Both the position numbers and the translations under genes were made by a program. The notes under the pieces were generated by a model. It did no database searches and was not told where the DNA came from. It saw only the letters and a program-made list of their open reading frames with translations. This document shows, piece after piece, positions 44,166 through 53,770 of a stretch of 64,000 nt of DNA (the first letter of the stretch is position 1; each line of letters begins with the position of its first letter). The stretch spans positions 62,001 through 126,000 of the forward strand of contig NZ_JADEWC010000002.1 of assembly GCF_015207825.1 (NCBI RefSeq). Direction: 5' to 3'. Origin of the DNA: Cyanobacterium stanieri LEGE 03274. Lineage in GTDB: Bacteria; Cyanobacteriota; Cyanobacteriia; Cyanobacteriales; Cyanobacteriaceae.

Positions 44166-45029
44166 ATGATTGGCATAAAATCTAACCAGAAAAACCTAAA
44201 AATATTGACCCTAAATAACATCATGCTAATGGGCGGTATTATTATCACTTTATGTTTTTTAATCCTTGCTGTAAGTGCTTCTTTTTTGCAAAATATAAAT
44301 ATAATTAAAGATCCCTTAGAATCTCTTATTAATCCAATTTATGCCCCTCCTAGTAGTGAATATTGGTGGGGAACTACAGGACAAGGTTATGATGTATTTT
44401 CAAGAACCATTTTTGGCACTCAAGCAGCTTTTAAAGTAGTAATTTTAGCCACAGGATTAAGTTTAATTATTGGTGTTCCATTGGGTTTAATTAGTGGTTA
44501 TTTTGGCGGTAAATTAGATAAATTTTTATTATTTTTAATGGATACAATTTACACTTTACCAGGCTTATTATTATCTGTTACCCTCGCTTTTGTGGTGGGC
44601 AGAGGGATTTTCAATGCAGCCATTGCCCTGTCTATTTCCTACATTCCCCAATATTATCGGGTAGTGCGTAACCATACCACCAGCGTAAAAACAGAGTTAT
44701 TTATCGAGGCGGCTTATGCCATGGGGGCAACACCCCAAAGGATTTTGACAAGACACCTATTCTTTAATGTTGTCCAAAGTGTACCTGTTTTATTCACCCT
44801 CAATGCGGCGGATGCAATTTTGATTTTAGGGGGCTTGGGTTTTTTGGGCTTGGGATTACCTGAAAATGTGCCAGAATGGGGTTATGACCTTAGATTGGCT
44901 TTGGATGGTTTATCTACAGGAATTTGGTGGACTGCTTTATTTCCGGGGTTAGCAATGACTGTCATGGTAACGGGTTTATCTTTACTGGGAGAGGGTTTAA
45001 CGGAATTTTTTACGCCTCGTATGCGCTAA
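44166..45029 (+). CDS. Oligopeptide/dipeptide-type ABC transporter permease
   Basis: The 287-residue inner-membrane permease is of the DppC/OppC type. An N-terminal helix and OppC-N region precede a five-helix core with the EAA loop EAAYAMGATPQRILTRHLFFN (about 178-198) and the FLGLGLPENVPEWG periplasmic signature. Partners (ATPases, second permease, binding protein) are not in the window, so the gene is orphaned here, as is common for this transporter in cyanobacteria. A transglutaminase-like gene begins 27 bp downstream on the same strand. Confidence 0.92.
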   Translation: MIGIKSNQKNLKILTLNNIMLMGGIIITLCFLILAVSASFLQNINIIKDPLESLINPIYAPPSSEYWWGTTGQGYDVFSRTIFGTQAAFKVVILATGLSLIIGVPLGLISGYFGGKLDKFLLFLMDTIYTLPGLLLSVTLAFVVGRGIFNAAIALSISYIPQYYRVVRNHTTSVKTELFIEAAYAMGATPQRILTRHLFFNVVQSVPVLFTLNAADAILILGGLGFLGLGLPENVPEWGYDLRLALDGLSTGIWWTALFPGLAMTVMVTGLSLLGEGLTEFFTPRMR

Positions 45030-45056
45030 ATAAATTGTTAAGTTATTGAGGTTTTC

Positions 45057-46526
45057 ATGAGAAATAAACATAATTATAATCGTCGTTCACGGAAAAGAAA
45101 ACAAAAAAGAGGCAAGAAGAAAAGTCGTTTTTTTCCTTTATTGATTTTGGTTGGTTTTCTTGTTTTTAATCATTATGCCAATCCTCAGTGGCGATCGCCT
45201 TTAGAAGATAAATTAACCTATGAAAATATAATTAGTTTTATTAATAGTTTTAATTTTAGGATAACTTCTCTAAAATCTTTAACCCAAGAATTTATTACTG
45301 AATTTAATGAACCAATTGTTATTGGTGATATTAACACCCTTGATAAAACTAAATTTTCTGACATAGATAATAAAGCATTAGCAATTCAATATTCTGGAAA
45401 TTCCGCCTCAGAATTAGCCAATATGTTGAGTCAATATGCTACCACTGATGTAGAAAAAGCAAGGATAATTTATAGTTGGATTACCCATAACATTGCCTAT
45501 GATGTGGTAGCCCTTAATACTTTTATGAATTATAATATCTATCCTGATGTAACCGTTAAAAGTGTTTTAGATAATCGTCAAACTATCTGCTCAGGTTATG
45601 CTAATTTATATCAACAATTAGCCCAAAATATGGGTTTAAAATCAGTAATTGTTATTGGCTATGCCAAAGGTGTTGATTATGCCGTAGGTAATGACAATAA
45701 CGTTAATCATGCTTGGAATGGGGTGCAAATTGATGGTAAATGGTATATTTTAGATCCTACCTGGGGCGCTGGTATTATTAATAATGATCGTTTTGAGAAG
45801 GGATTTAATGATTTTTATTTTGCAACTGCTCCTCAAAATTTTATTTATACCCATTTCCCTGAAAACAATAAATGGCAATTATTAAACACCCCTTATACCA
45901 GGAATAATTTTGATAATTTACCCACTGTCTCTCATCATTTTTTTAGTAATAACTTTGAATTAGTTACCCACAAAAATAAAAATATTATTGCCGATAATGT
46001 AGTTAATATTACCCTAAAAGCCCCTCAAAATATAGTGGCGATCACCTCCTTACAATCCAACGATCAAGAAATAGAAGGACAACACACTTTTATTCAAAGA
46101 CAAGGAGAATTAATTAATATAAAAGCATCATTTCCCGAAAGAAAAAATTATCAATTAAAAATATTTGGTAGCACCCCTAATCAAGAAAATAATTATCCCT
46201 TTATTTTGGGATATGATATTAATGTAAATCGTCAAACAAATCAAGAATTTCCCTTTACCTTTAGTCATTTTTCTGAACATAATGGCTACCTAGAATCTCC
46301 TGTCCAAAAACAATTAAATCCCCAACAGAATAATTATTTTAAACTAAGAATTGACAACGCTATTGATGTCAAAGTATTTGATAAATCTTCCAATAATTGG
46401 ACAACCTTAACTCGTTACGGCAATCTATTCACAGGCAATGTAGAGGTTTCTCGGGGTGAAGTCATTGTTTATGCTCGTTTTCCGGGCGATCGCAACTTTT
46501 GGGGTTTATTACGCTACAACCATTAA
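45057..46526 (+). CDS. Membrane-anchored transglutaminase-like protein
   Basis: The 489-residue protein has a very basic N-terminus (RRSRKRKQKRGKKKSR) and one membrane helix (about 25-38). An extracytoplasmic transglutaminase/protease-like domain then carries the triad Cys178 (QTICSGYANLYQQL), His218 (NHAWNGVQIDGKWY) and Asp233 (ILDPTWGAG), as in the KatA/CYK3-like bacterial group. The C-terminal 230 residues look like beta-sandwich domains. It could cleave or cross-link cell-wall or surface peptides. It begins 27 bp after the permease. Confidence 0.85.
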   Translation: MRNKHNYNRRSRKRKQKRGKKKSRFFPLLILVGFLVFNHYANPQWRSPLEDKLTYENIISFINSFNFRITSLKSLTQEFITEFNEPIVIGDINTLDKTKFSDIDNKALAIQYSGNSASELANMLSQYATTDVEKARIIYSWITHNIAYDVVALNTFMNYNIYPDVTVKSVLDNRQTICSGYANLYQQLAQNMGLKSVIVIGYAKGVDYAVGNDNNVNHAWNGVQIDGKWYILDPTWGAGIINNDRFEKGFNDFYFATAPQNFIYTHFPENNKWQLLNTPYTRNNFDNLPTVSHHFFSNNFELVTHKNKNIIADNVVNITLKAPQNIVAITSLQSNDQEIEGQHTFIQRQGELINIKASFPERKNYQLKIFGSTPNQENNYPFILGYDINVNRQTNQEFPFTFSHFSEHNGYLESPVQKQLNPQQNNYFKLRIDNAIDVKVFDKSSNNWTTLTRYGNLFTGNVEVSRGEVIVYARFPGDRNFWGLLRYNH

Positions 46527-46630
46527 TATTGAATTTTTATCCCTCGCCATAATAAGAAAATTTAAAAATCCATTAAATTCCTCAATTAGTTGCAACTAGA
46601 TTGCAATTAGGTTACTCTATTCATAAAACT

Positions 46631-46649
46631 AATGATAGTAATTATCAAT
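46631..46649 (+). promoter_or_regulatory. Fur-like box upstream of flavodoxin
   Basis: AATGATAGTAATTATCAAT contains the dyad TGATA-N5-TATCA (46633-46647) and resembles the iron-box consensus GATAATGATAATCATTATC. It lies 41 bp before the flavodoxin ATG, where Fur repression of iron-stress genes would act. Confidence 0.65.
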
Positions 46650-46689
46650 AGTTTGTAACTGTAATTAAAAATAGAAGTAATCACAAATT

Positions 46690-47202
46690 ATGGCAAAAAT
46701 AGGCTTATTTTACGGCACTCAAACAGGAAACACCGAAACCCTTGCAGAATCAATCCAAGAAGCCCTTGGAGGAGATGGAGTGGTTGACTTATACGATGTT
46801 GCTGACGTAGAAGTAGATGAACTGAGCAATTACGAATGCTTGATTATTGGTTGCCCTACCTGGAACGTAGGCGAACTCCAAAGCGACTGGGAAGGATTAT
46901 ACGAAGATCTTGACGATGTTGACTTTCAAGGCAAAAAAGTAGCCTATTTCGGAGCAGGAGATCAAATCGGCTACGCCGACAACTTCCAAGATGCCATGGG
47001 CATTTTAGAGGAAAAAATTAGCCAACAAGGGGGGCAAACCATAGGTTATTGGTCTGTAGAAGGCTACGAATTTAACGAATCAAAAGCCCTTAGAGATGGC
47101 AAGTTTGTGGGATTAGCCATTGACGAAGACAATCAATCTGACTTAACCGAATCTAGGATTCAATCTTGGAGCGCTCAAATTAAACAAGAATTTGGTCTCT
47201 AA
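46690..47202 (+). CDS. isiB: Flavodoxin
   Basis: This small FMN electron carrier replaces ferredoxin when iron is short. The 170 residues are a long-chain flavodoxin: the FMN phosphate loop YGTQTGNTETLAE (residues 9-21), the flavin loop IGCPTWNVGELQSDWEGLYEDL, and the second flavin loop FGAGDQIGYADNFQDAMG. Length matches cyanobacterial IsiB. It has a Fur-like site in its promoter and lies upstream of isiA. A strong hairpin separates the two genes. Confidence 0.95.
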   Translation: MAKIGLFYGTQTGNTETLAESIQEALGGDGVVDLYDVADVEVDELSNYECLIIGCPTWNVGELQSDWEGLYEDLDDVDFQGKKVAYFGAGDQIGYADNFQDAMGILEEKISQQGGQTIGYWSVEGYEFNESKALRDGKFVGLAIDEDNQSDLTESRIQSWSAQIKQEFGL

Positions 47203-47215
47203 TTCATAGCCCATA

Positions 47216-47236
47216 AGGCAGAACATGGTTCTGCCT
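47216..47236 (+). terminator. Strong hairpin between flavodoxin and isiA
   Basis: AGGCAGAAC/GTTCTGCCT is a perfect 9-bp stem with a 3-nt ATG loop, 13 bp after the flavodoxin stop. No U-run follows. It may be a terminator, an attenuator that allows partial read-through to isiA, or a stability element. Confidence 0.6.
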
Positions 47237-47354
47237 AAACTTATTAACAAAACTTTACAGGATTTTTATTGCATATATTTAGCAACTAAGTTAATTTATT
47301 AATACGCTTATTGAATAAAAATATTAATAAGTATTGTTTAACAACTGATTATCT

Positions 47355-48383
47355 ATGCAAACTTACGACAACCCCAACGTAAAATATGATTGGTGGGCAG
47401 GAAATGCCCGATTTGCCGATCTCAGCGGTTCATTTATTGCCGCCCATGTAGGACAAGCCGCCCTTACAGCCTTCTGGGCGGGGGCTTTTACCCTCTTTGA
47501 AATCTCCCGATTTGACACCAGTTTGCCCATGGGTGAACAGGGTTTAATCCTCTTACCCCACCTAGCCACCCTTGGTTGGGGAGTAGGAGAAGGAGGAGCA
47601 GTGGTTGACACCTATCCTTACTTCGTGATTGGTTCAATTCACCTGATTTCCTCCGCTTTTTTAGGTGCAGGAGCATTATTTCACACCTTAAAAGCCCCTG
47701 ATGATCTCAAGAAAGCCGAAGGACAAGCGAAAAAATTTCATTTTGACTGGAACGATCCTGCTAAACTGGGTCTTATCCTCGGACATCATCTCTTGTTCCT
47801 TGGTTTTGGAGCTTTACTCCTAGCAGGAAAAGCCATGTATTGGGGCGGATTGTACGACTCTACCACCCAAACAGTCAGGTTAGTAACTAACCCCACCCTT
47901 GATGTGATGACCATCTATAGCTATCAAACCCACTTCGCTAGTATTTCTAGCTTAGAAGATCTTGTGGGAGGTCATATCTATGTGGGTATTATGTTAATTG
48001 GTGGAGGAGTGTGGCATATCCTTGTACCTCCTCTCAAATGGGCAAGAAAAGTATTAATCTTTTCTGGGGAAGCAATCCTTTCCTACTCCTTAGGAGGAAT
48101 TGCCCTCGCTGGGTTTGTAGCGGCCTACTTCTGTGCAGTTAATACCCTTGCCTATCCTGTAGAGTTTTATGGCCCAGTATTGGAGGTTAAATTGGGCATC
48201 GTACCTTACTTCGCTGATACCGTTAACTTGCCCTACGGTGAAAATACATCCCGTGCATGGTTGGCCAATGCTCATTTCTTCCTTGCCTTTTTCTTCTTAC
48301 AAGGACATTTATGGCACGCTATCAGAGCCTTAGGGTTTGATTTTCGCCGAGTTGAAAAAGCCTTTGAGTCTCTGGAAGCCTAA
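47355..48383 (+). CDS. isiA: Iron-stress chlorophyll-binding protein IsiA (CP43')
   Basis: IsiA forms chlorophyll antenna rings around photosystem I under iron shortage and quenches excess energy. The 342-residue six-helix protein resembles CP43 but lacks its large lumenal loop, which fits IsiA. Paired histidines for chlorophyll occur in the helices ([58 protein letters not shown]). The usual order is isiA before isiB; here flavodoxin comes first, 152 bp upstream. No clear Fur box of its own is visible. Confidence 0.93.
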   Translation: MQTYDNPNVKYDWWAGNARFADLSGSFIAAHVGQAALTAFWAGAFTLFEISRFDTSLPMGEQGLILLPHLATLGWGVGEGGAVVDTYPYFVIGSIHLISSAFLGAGALFHTLKAPDDLKKAEGQAKKFHFDWNDPAKLGLILGHHLLFLGFGALLLAGKAMYWGGLYDSTTQTVRLVTNPTLDVMTIYSYQTHFASISSLEDLVGGHIYVGIMLIGGGVWHILVPPLKWARKVLIFSGEAILSYSLGGIALAGFVAAYFCAVNTLAYPVEFYGPVLEVKLGIVPYFADTVNLPYGENTSRAWLANAHFFLAFFFLQGHLWHAIRALGFDFRRVEKAFESLEA

Positions 48384-48600
48384 AAAAAGAATGGTGAGAT
48401 GGGAGGCTACTACATTAGACAAATACTTAACCTTCTCTCACCACCACTGCGTTACGGACAAAATTGGGAAATTGTCCATAGCTTATTAATGATTCTCTTT
48501 TTATCGTAGCAGAAGAAAGTTGTAATTGTTTTGGTTACTCTTTCTTCTTTTTTTGCTCAAAATTATTTAATCTCAATTCAGAATAATTAGTTATGATAGC

Positions 48601-48760
48601 AAGTTCGATTTAGAAAAAATATTATCACTCTCTGGGCAATGAATTATATCAAGTTCGGATAATTTGTTCTCAATAGATTGTATCTTCGCCGCCTCACTGT
48701 GTAATGAATTACATGGCTAATGGTGGTTGGTTGAATAAATTGAACTATTATCAACCTCAC
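48601..48760 (-). repeat. R1 repeat copy E, composite
   Basis: Within the 453-bp gap after isiA, the end ATATCAAGTTCGGATAATTT starts at 48646. It is followed by hairpin CTGTGTAATGAATTACATGG (48697-48716, with two G-T pairs) and GTTGAATAAATTGAAC (48730-48745). The stretch just before (48602-48645) resembles the flank of copy D and ends in a partial hairpin, so two copies appear joined. Low-complexity CTCCTCATCTCC text follows. An inverted pair GGACAA/TTGTCC lies at 48456-48477. Confidence 0.65.
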
Positions 48761-48836
48761 TCCCATACTCCTCATCTCCTCCACTCCCCATCACATCCAT
48801 TCCTCATTCCCCATACTCCTCATCTCCTCAAGTTAA

Positions 48837-49580
48837 TTAAGTTTTTTCAAAGACTATATAATGTTGTTGGGGTAAAAATTCTTCGGTGGTTACCCATGAT
48901 AAACCCACCGCTTCCATTTCTTTTTTTACCTGAGTAACGCTCATTTTATGGACTCCTTTAATGAATATGAAAGGATTTTCTTTACGGTATTCGACTAATA
49001 TGACTCTACCTTGAGGGCGTAGGGCGGTGACGATTTCTTCCATCATTTCTCGAGGGTGAGTAAATTCGTGATAAGCATCTACCATTAGGGCAAGGTTGAT
49101 GGATTCTTTTTCGAGGTTGGGTGATGTTTTTGTGCCTAATACTGGTATTACGGGTAGTTGAGGATTTTCTTCACTTAAAAACTTGATAATATCTAACATT
49201 TCGGGTTGTATATCTACGGCGAAAACTTTGCCTTGGGGTACTTTTTGGGCAAGACGAAAGCTGAAATATCCTGAACCTGCACCTATGTCGGCGATGGTAT
49301 CGGTGGGTTTGAGGTTGAGGGCGGAAATAACGGCGCTCGGTTTTTCTTGATTTTCTCTGTTGGGGCGCTCTAACCATAGAAATTCTCTATGCCCCATTAC
49401 TTTGGCGATTTCTCTACCCAGGTAATATTTACCGATGCCGTCTTTGTTATGGAGGGCTTGATATTGATAAAATTGGCTGTTTTTTGCTTCGGTGGGTTGG
49501 TAGGTAAGGGAGGAGGTGAATAATAGGGAGGTGACTATCAGAATTGTGAGGGCAAGGATAATGTTTTTGATGGATGACAT
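48837..49580 (-). CDS. Methyltransferase-fold protein with N-terminal signal peptide
   Basis: The 247-residue protein begins with a clear signal or anchor sequence (KNIILALTILIVTSLLFTSSLTY, residues 5-27). A class I methyltransferase fold follows: motif I TIADIGAGSGYFSFRLA (94-110), an acidic residue in FAVDIQPEML, and the ALRPQGRVILVEYRK block. The export signal is odd, because S-adenosylmethionine is cytosolic. It may be anchored with the domain inside, or it may not be an active methyltransferase. It ends 8 bp before its operon-free neighbour repeats. Confidence 0.85.
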   Translation of the reverse strand: MSSIKNIILALTILIVTSLLFTSSLTYQPTEAKNSQFYQYQALHNKDGIGKYYLGREIAKVMGHREFLWLERPNRENQEKPSAVISALNLKPTDTIADIGAGSGYFSFRLAQKVPQGKVFAVDIQPEMLDIIKFLSEENPQLPVIPVLGTKTSPNLEKESINLALMVDAYHEFTHPREMMEEIVTALRPQGRVILVEYRKENPFIFIKGVHKMSVTQVKKEMEAVGLSWVTTEEFLPQQHYIVFEKT

Positions 49581-49645
49581 TGTTTTAATTTTGGGGCGAA
49601 ATTTTTGCTATTATCTCAGAGGTTGGGAGTAATGGTGGATGTTTT

Positions 49646-49957
49646 ATGATGCCAAAAGTTGAGAATTTGTTTGATAATCTTCCTTTTTTGGTGGATGGAG
49701 AGGAGTTTTCTGAGTTGTTACGGTGTAAGAATGTTGTTATAGAAAGGATTGTAAGTAGCGATCGCCCTTACCATAAGACTTATAATCAAGATCACCATGA
49801 ATGGATAATTTTGCTTGAAGGGGAAACGCAATTAAGGGTGCGCAATGACATGGTTAATCTTAAGGCGGGAGACTACTTTTTTATTCCCGCTCAAACGCCG
49901 CACCGAGTTTTAAAAACATCCCCCAATTGTATTTGGTTGGCAATACATATTTATTAA
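49646..49957 (+). CDS. Small cupin-domain protein
   Basis: The 103-residue protein is a single cupin barrel. Motif 1 carries metal-type His residues in HHEWIILLEGETQLRV (about 50-65) and motif 2 is GDYFFIPAQTPHRV (about 80-93). Such stand-alone cupins bind a metal and may be sensors, isomerases or dioxygenases; the function cannot be read from sequence. The start is the first of two adjacent ATG codons. It is divergent from the methyltransferase-like gene with 65 bp between starts. Confidence 0.85.
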   Translation: MMPKVENLFDNLPFLVDGEEFSELLRCKNVVIERIVSSDRPYHKTYNQDHHEWIILLEGETQLRVRNDMVNLKAGDYFFIPAQTPHRVLKTSPNCIWLAIHIY

Positions 49958-49979
49958 AAATCTTAGGAATAGGAGTCTA

Positions 49980-51065
49980 TTAAGCAAATCCTTTGCCCCT
50001 TTTTTGTATTACCTGTTGCCAGATAATAACCTTCCCGTTGCGACTTCCTGCCACCAATTTTGTACCATCAGGATGCCATGCGATCGCACTGAAGCCATCA
50101 TCTTCAATGATAAATCGTTGTTCTGCTTTTCCGTGTTCATTCCAAAAAAATAACATCCCTTGATCATCAGCCGAAACAAAGGAAAAATTACAAGGGCTAA
50201 ACTGTAAAGCCTCAACAATACCTTCATGGGCTTGTAATGGCAACGAAAACCAACCATCATTGTCGTCCTCAGCCTTTTTCCAGAGAATCACACCATTAAA
50301 ACAAGAAATGGCCAACAAGGGAGCAGTATCAGCCGGAGGAGTTGACCAACTGAGATTGCGAATTTTGCCCCCAAAACCTGATAAATGCCAAGTTTCTAGG
50401 TTTTCCCAACACCATATCCAGACACTATTATCAAAACAATCCCCCGCCAGATAATTACCATCCCTCGACCAAGCAACCCTACTACAAGCCCCATCCATCT
50501 CCGCAATAAAAGGATCATCATCCCAATCAGAAGTCGTCCAAATATGGATTCCCCCCTTTCCTGCCATGGCTAAATATTCCCCCGTAGGATGCCATTGTAA
50601 ATCTAACACAGAAGAATCAGGAAAAGGTATCGTGGTTAAGATTTGTTGCTCCTCGGCATCCCATACCTGAACATAATTACCAAAACTAAAGGCTAAAATA
50701 GGTTGGGAAGGATGCCACTGAACATTTTCGATCCATTGTTTCGGTTTAGGAAACTCAAACATCTTCATTAAATCAATGTCGGGCTTAATCTGCCATACCC
50801 TTAATCTGCCATCGATAGTGCCAACGGCCAGTAAGTCTCCTTGGGGGGAAAAAGATACACAACTGACAGGATGTTCGTTGGTTTGGGAAGCATCTAAAAG
50901 AGTTTCTACCATGTCGTTATTAGCCCTTCTTATTTTTACCTCCCCACGGGCAGAGGCGATCGCCAAGTCCCCACTCATAGACCAATCCATGGCCATAATA
51001 TATTCATCAAGGGAAGTTTCCCATTGTTTTTGATACTTTGTTTTACTTGTTTTTTTGCTACTCAT
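49980..51065 (-). CDS. WD40 repeat protein
   Basis: The 361-residue protein forms one beta-propeller of about seven WD40 blades. Blade ends are visible as VKIRRAN, LRVWQIK, VQVWDAEE, IHIWTTS, VWIWCWE, VILWKKA, LFFWNEHG and VIIWQQV. There is no signal peptide and no fused domain, so it should be a cytosolic scaffold. It converges with the cupin gene and is divergent from the sugar nucleotidyltransferase. Its partner is unknown. Confidence 0.9.
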   Translation of the reverse strand: MSSKKTSKTKYQKQWETSLDEYIMAMDWSMSGDLAIASARGEVKIRRANNDMVETLLDASQTNEHPVSCVSFSPQGDLLAVGTIDGRLRVWQIKPDIDLMKMFEFPKPKQWIENVQWHPSQPILAFSFGNYVQVWDAEEQQILTTIPFPDSSVLDLQWHPTGEYLAMAGKGGIHIWTTSDWDDDPFIAEMDGACSRVAWSRDGNYLAGDCFDNSVWIWCWENLETWHLSGFGGKIRNLSWSTPPADTAPLLAISCFNGVILWKKAEDDNDGWFSLPLQAHEGIVEALQFSPCNFSFVSADDQGMLFFWNEHGKAEQRFIIEDDGFSAIAWHPDGTKLVAGSRNGKVIIWQQVIQKRGKGFA

Positions 51066-51229
51066 AAAAAATTGTCAAAATTATAGATAAAAATATTATC
51101 ACCATTAACATTACCCACTAAACAAAGAATAATATTCAAAATCAGCCATGGCAAATAACCCATTGTGAGTTAATAAATGTTAGGCTAAAAATTGACCATA
51201 TCACTTTCAAAAAAAAGAACGGAGAATTT

Positions 51230-53746
51230 ATGCGAGCGGTTTTAATGGCGGGAGGCTCAGGCACTCGATTGCGTCCTTTAACCTGTGATTTACCAAAACC
51301 CATGGTACCAGTGTTAAACCGCCCCATTGCCGAGCATATTTTAAATTTACTCAAGCGTAACAGCATTACCGAAGTAATTGCCACCCTCCATTATCTCCCC
51401 GACGTAATGCGAGACTATTTCCAAGATGGTAGTGAATTTGGGGTACAGATGACCTATGCCGTAGAAGAAGAACAACCCCTAGGGACGGCAGGATGTGTTA
51501 AAAATTTAGAAGAATTATTACAGGATACATTTTTAGTCATTAGTGGAGACAGTATCACTGACTTTGATCTTCAAAAGGCGATCGCCTTTCACCGTGAAAA
51601 ACAATCCAAAGCCACCCTCGTCCTCACCCGTGTACCAAACCCTATCGAATTTGGAGTAGTCATCACCGACAAAGAAGGTAAAATCCAAAGATTTCTCGAA
51701 AAACCCTCCAGTAGTGAAATATTCTCCGACACCGTTAACACCGGCACCTATATCCTCGAACCCGAAGTCCTCAAATATCTCCCCAAAAACGAAGAATCAG
51801 ACTTCTCCCAAGACTTATTTCCCCTCCTCCTCGAAATCGGTGCGCCCATGTACGGATATGTAGCCGATGGTTATTGGTGCGATGTGGGCCACCTCGAAGC
51901 CTATCGGGAATCCCAGTACGATGCGATCGACAAAAAAGTATTAGTAGATTTTGCCTACCGTGAAATAGAATACGGCATCTGGATGGGAGAAAATACATAT
52001 ATAGATCCCACCGCCATCATCGAAGCCCCCGTCCTCATCGGTAACAACTGCCGTATCGGCGCCCGTACCAAAATAGAAGGAAGCACCGTCATCGGCGATA
52101 ACGTCACCATAGGCAACGACGTAGAATTAAACCGCCCCATCATCGGTAACGGCGTCACCATCGGTGATGAATGTTCCCTCTCCGCCTGTGTAGTAGCACG
52201 GGGTACAAGAATGGATAGACGAGTACAAATATCCGAAGGAGTCGTAGTCGGTGCATTATGCAACATCGGTGAAGAATCCCAAATCAATATCGGAGTTAGA
52301 ATTTGGCCCCAAAAAAGAATCGAATCAGGAGCAACCCTCAATATCAACCTAATTTGGGGTAATATAGCCCATCGTAACCTCTTTAGCCAACGGGGCGTAA
52401 CCGGCCTTGCCAACATCGACATCACCCCAGAATTTGCCGTTAAACTAGGGGCTGCCTACGGCTCAATCCTTAAACATGGCTCATCGGTAGTGGTATCAAG
52501 GGATCAACGAAGCGTATCAAGGATGGTAAGTCGTTCTCTGATTGCAGGATTAATGTCCGTGGGTATTGACATTCAAAACCTTGAATCCACCGCCATTCCC
52601 ATCTCCCGTACCATGACACCCAAATTAGGAGTCCAAGGGGGAGTCCATGTGCGCCTACACCCCGAGCGCCACGAAGATATGTTAATTGAATTTTTCGATG
52701 AAAAAGGTATTAATATTCCCAAACCCAAAGAAAAAAAAATCGAAGGAGCTTATTTCAAAGAAGACTTAAGAAGGGTACACAGTATCGACATTGGTGATAT
52801 GTCTTACCCCTCCCAAATTATTGAAACCTATCGCAAAACCTTTGAGACACAACTAGATGTAGAAGCCATCCATAACAGTAACGCCAAAATTGTTATCGAT
52901 TATGTATATTCAGTTTCAGGGGCAATATTACCCCAAATATTAGGAAAATTTGGCTGCGATGCCGTCGTATTAAATGCTAGTTTGCGACAAAGGGCTATTT
53001 CCACCGAAGAAAGGGAAGTTTTATTAATACAATTAGGTCATGTGGTAGAAGCCCTCAAAGCTAATTTTGGGGTACAGGTTTCCGCCAACGGAGAATTATT
53101 TATCTTAGTAGATGAATCAGGGTTACAAATTCGGGGAGAAGAATTAACCGCCCTAATGGTTAATACTATTCTCACAGCCAACCCCAGAGGTACTGTGGTA
53201 GTACCTGTTAATACATCCAGTGCAGTGGAACAAATTGCCCGTCGCCATGATGGCAGGGTAATTCGCACCAAAGCTAATCCCACCGCTTTAATGGAGGCTA
53301 CCCAAAATAATCCCAATGTAGTGTTAGGGGGTAGCGGAGACATGGGATTTATTTTTCCCCATCTTCACCCCGGTTTTGATGCCATGTTTTCCATTGCCAA
53401 ACTCATTGAAATGTTGACGGTGCAAGAGCGCTCTTTAACTCAGGTAAGAACAGAATTACCTAAAGTATGTCATAAATCCCAGTCTTTGCGTTGTCCTCTC
53501 AAGACTAAAGGTGCGCTGATGCGTTACTTGGTAGAAACCGAATCCCCTGAAAAGTTAGAATTAATTGACGGGGTGAAAATTATTGAGCCTCATTCTGATA
53601 ATTGGGTTTTGATTCTACCTGATGCGGGGGAGTCTTTGGTTCATATTTATACCAATAGTGATAGCAAAGAATGGGCTGATAAGTATGCCCAGATTTATCG
53701 CTCGAAGATTCAAAAGTTTATTATTACTCAGCAGGTGAATGATTAA
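51230..53746 (+). CDS. Sugar-1-phosphate nucleotidyltransferase fused to a degenerate phosphomannomutase-like region
   Basis: The 838-residue protein has an N-terminal nucleotidyltransferase (1-235; AVLMAGGSGTRLRPLT and PKPMVPVLNRP), annotated in cyanobacteria as mannose-1-phosphate guanylyltransferase. A left-handed hexapeptide helix (about 255-375) and a phosphomannomutase/phosphoglucomutase-type region (about 390-820) follow. That region lacks the TASHNP phosphoserine loop (the place reads GGVHVRLHPERHED) and the DGDADR metal loop, so it is probably not a mutase. It would supply a nucleotide sugar for glycan synthesis. GGAG upstream supports the ATG. Confidence 0.88.
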   Translation: MRAVLMAGGSGTRLRPLTCDLPKPMVPVLNRPIAEHILNLLKRNSITEVIATLHYLPDVMRDYFQDGSEFGVQMTYAVEEEQPLGTAGCVKNLEELLQDTFLVISGDSITDFDLQKAIAFHREKQSKATLVLTRVPNPIEFGVVITDKEGKIQRFLEKPSSSEIFSDTVNTGTYILEPEVLKYLPKNEESDFSQDLFPLLLEIGAPMYGYVADGYWCDVGHLEAYRESQYDAIDKKVLVDFAYREIEYGIWMGENTYIDPTAIIEAPVLIGNNCRIGARTKIEGSTVIGDNVTIGNDVELNRPIIGNGVTIGDECSLSACVVARGTRMDRRVQISEGVVVGALCNIGEESQINIGVRIWPQKRIESGATLNINLIWGNIAHRNLFSQRGVTGLANIDITPEFAVKLGAAYGSILKHGSSVVVSRDQRSVSRMVSRSLIAGLMSVGIDIQNLESTAIPISRTMTPKLGVQGGVHVRLHPERHEDMLIEFFDEKGINIPKPKEKKIEGAYFKEDLRRVHSIDIGDMSYPSQIIETYRKTFETQLDVEAIHNSNAKIVIDYVYSVSGAILPQILGKFGCDAVVLNASLRQRAISTEEREVLLIQLGHVVEALKANFGVQVSANGELFILVDESGLQIRGEELTALMVNTILTANPRGTVVVPVNTSSAVEQIARRHDGRVIRTKANPTALMEATQNNPNVVLGGSGDMGFIFPHLHPGFDAMFSIAKLIEMLTVQERSLTQVRTELPKVCHKSQSLRCPLKTKGALMRYLVETESPEKLELIDGVKIIEPHSDNWVLILPDAGESLVHIYTNSDSKEWADKYAQIYRSKIQKFIITQQVND

Positions 53747-53770
53747 TTTGGAACAACAGCAAATTGCTTA

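Noticed and set aside
48704-48937. 77-codon frame after isiA
   Set aside because: Same explanation: R1 repeat plus CTCCTCATCTCC strings, running into the methyltransferase gene on the other strand.
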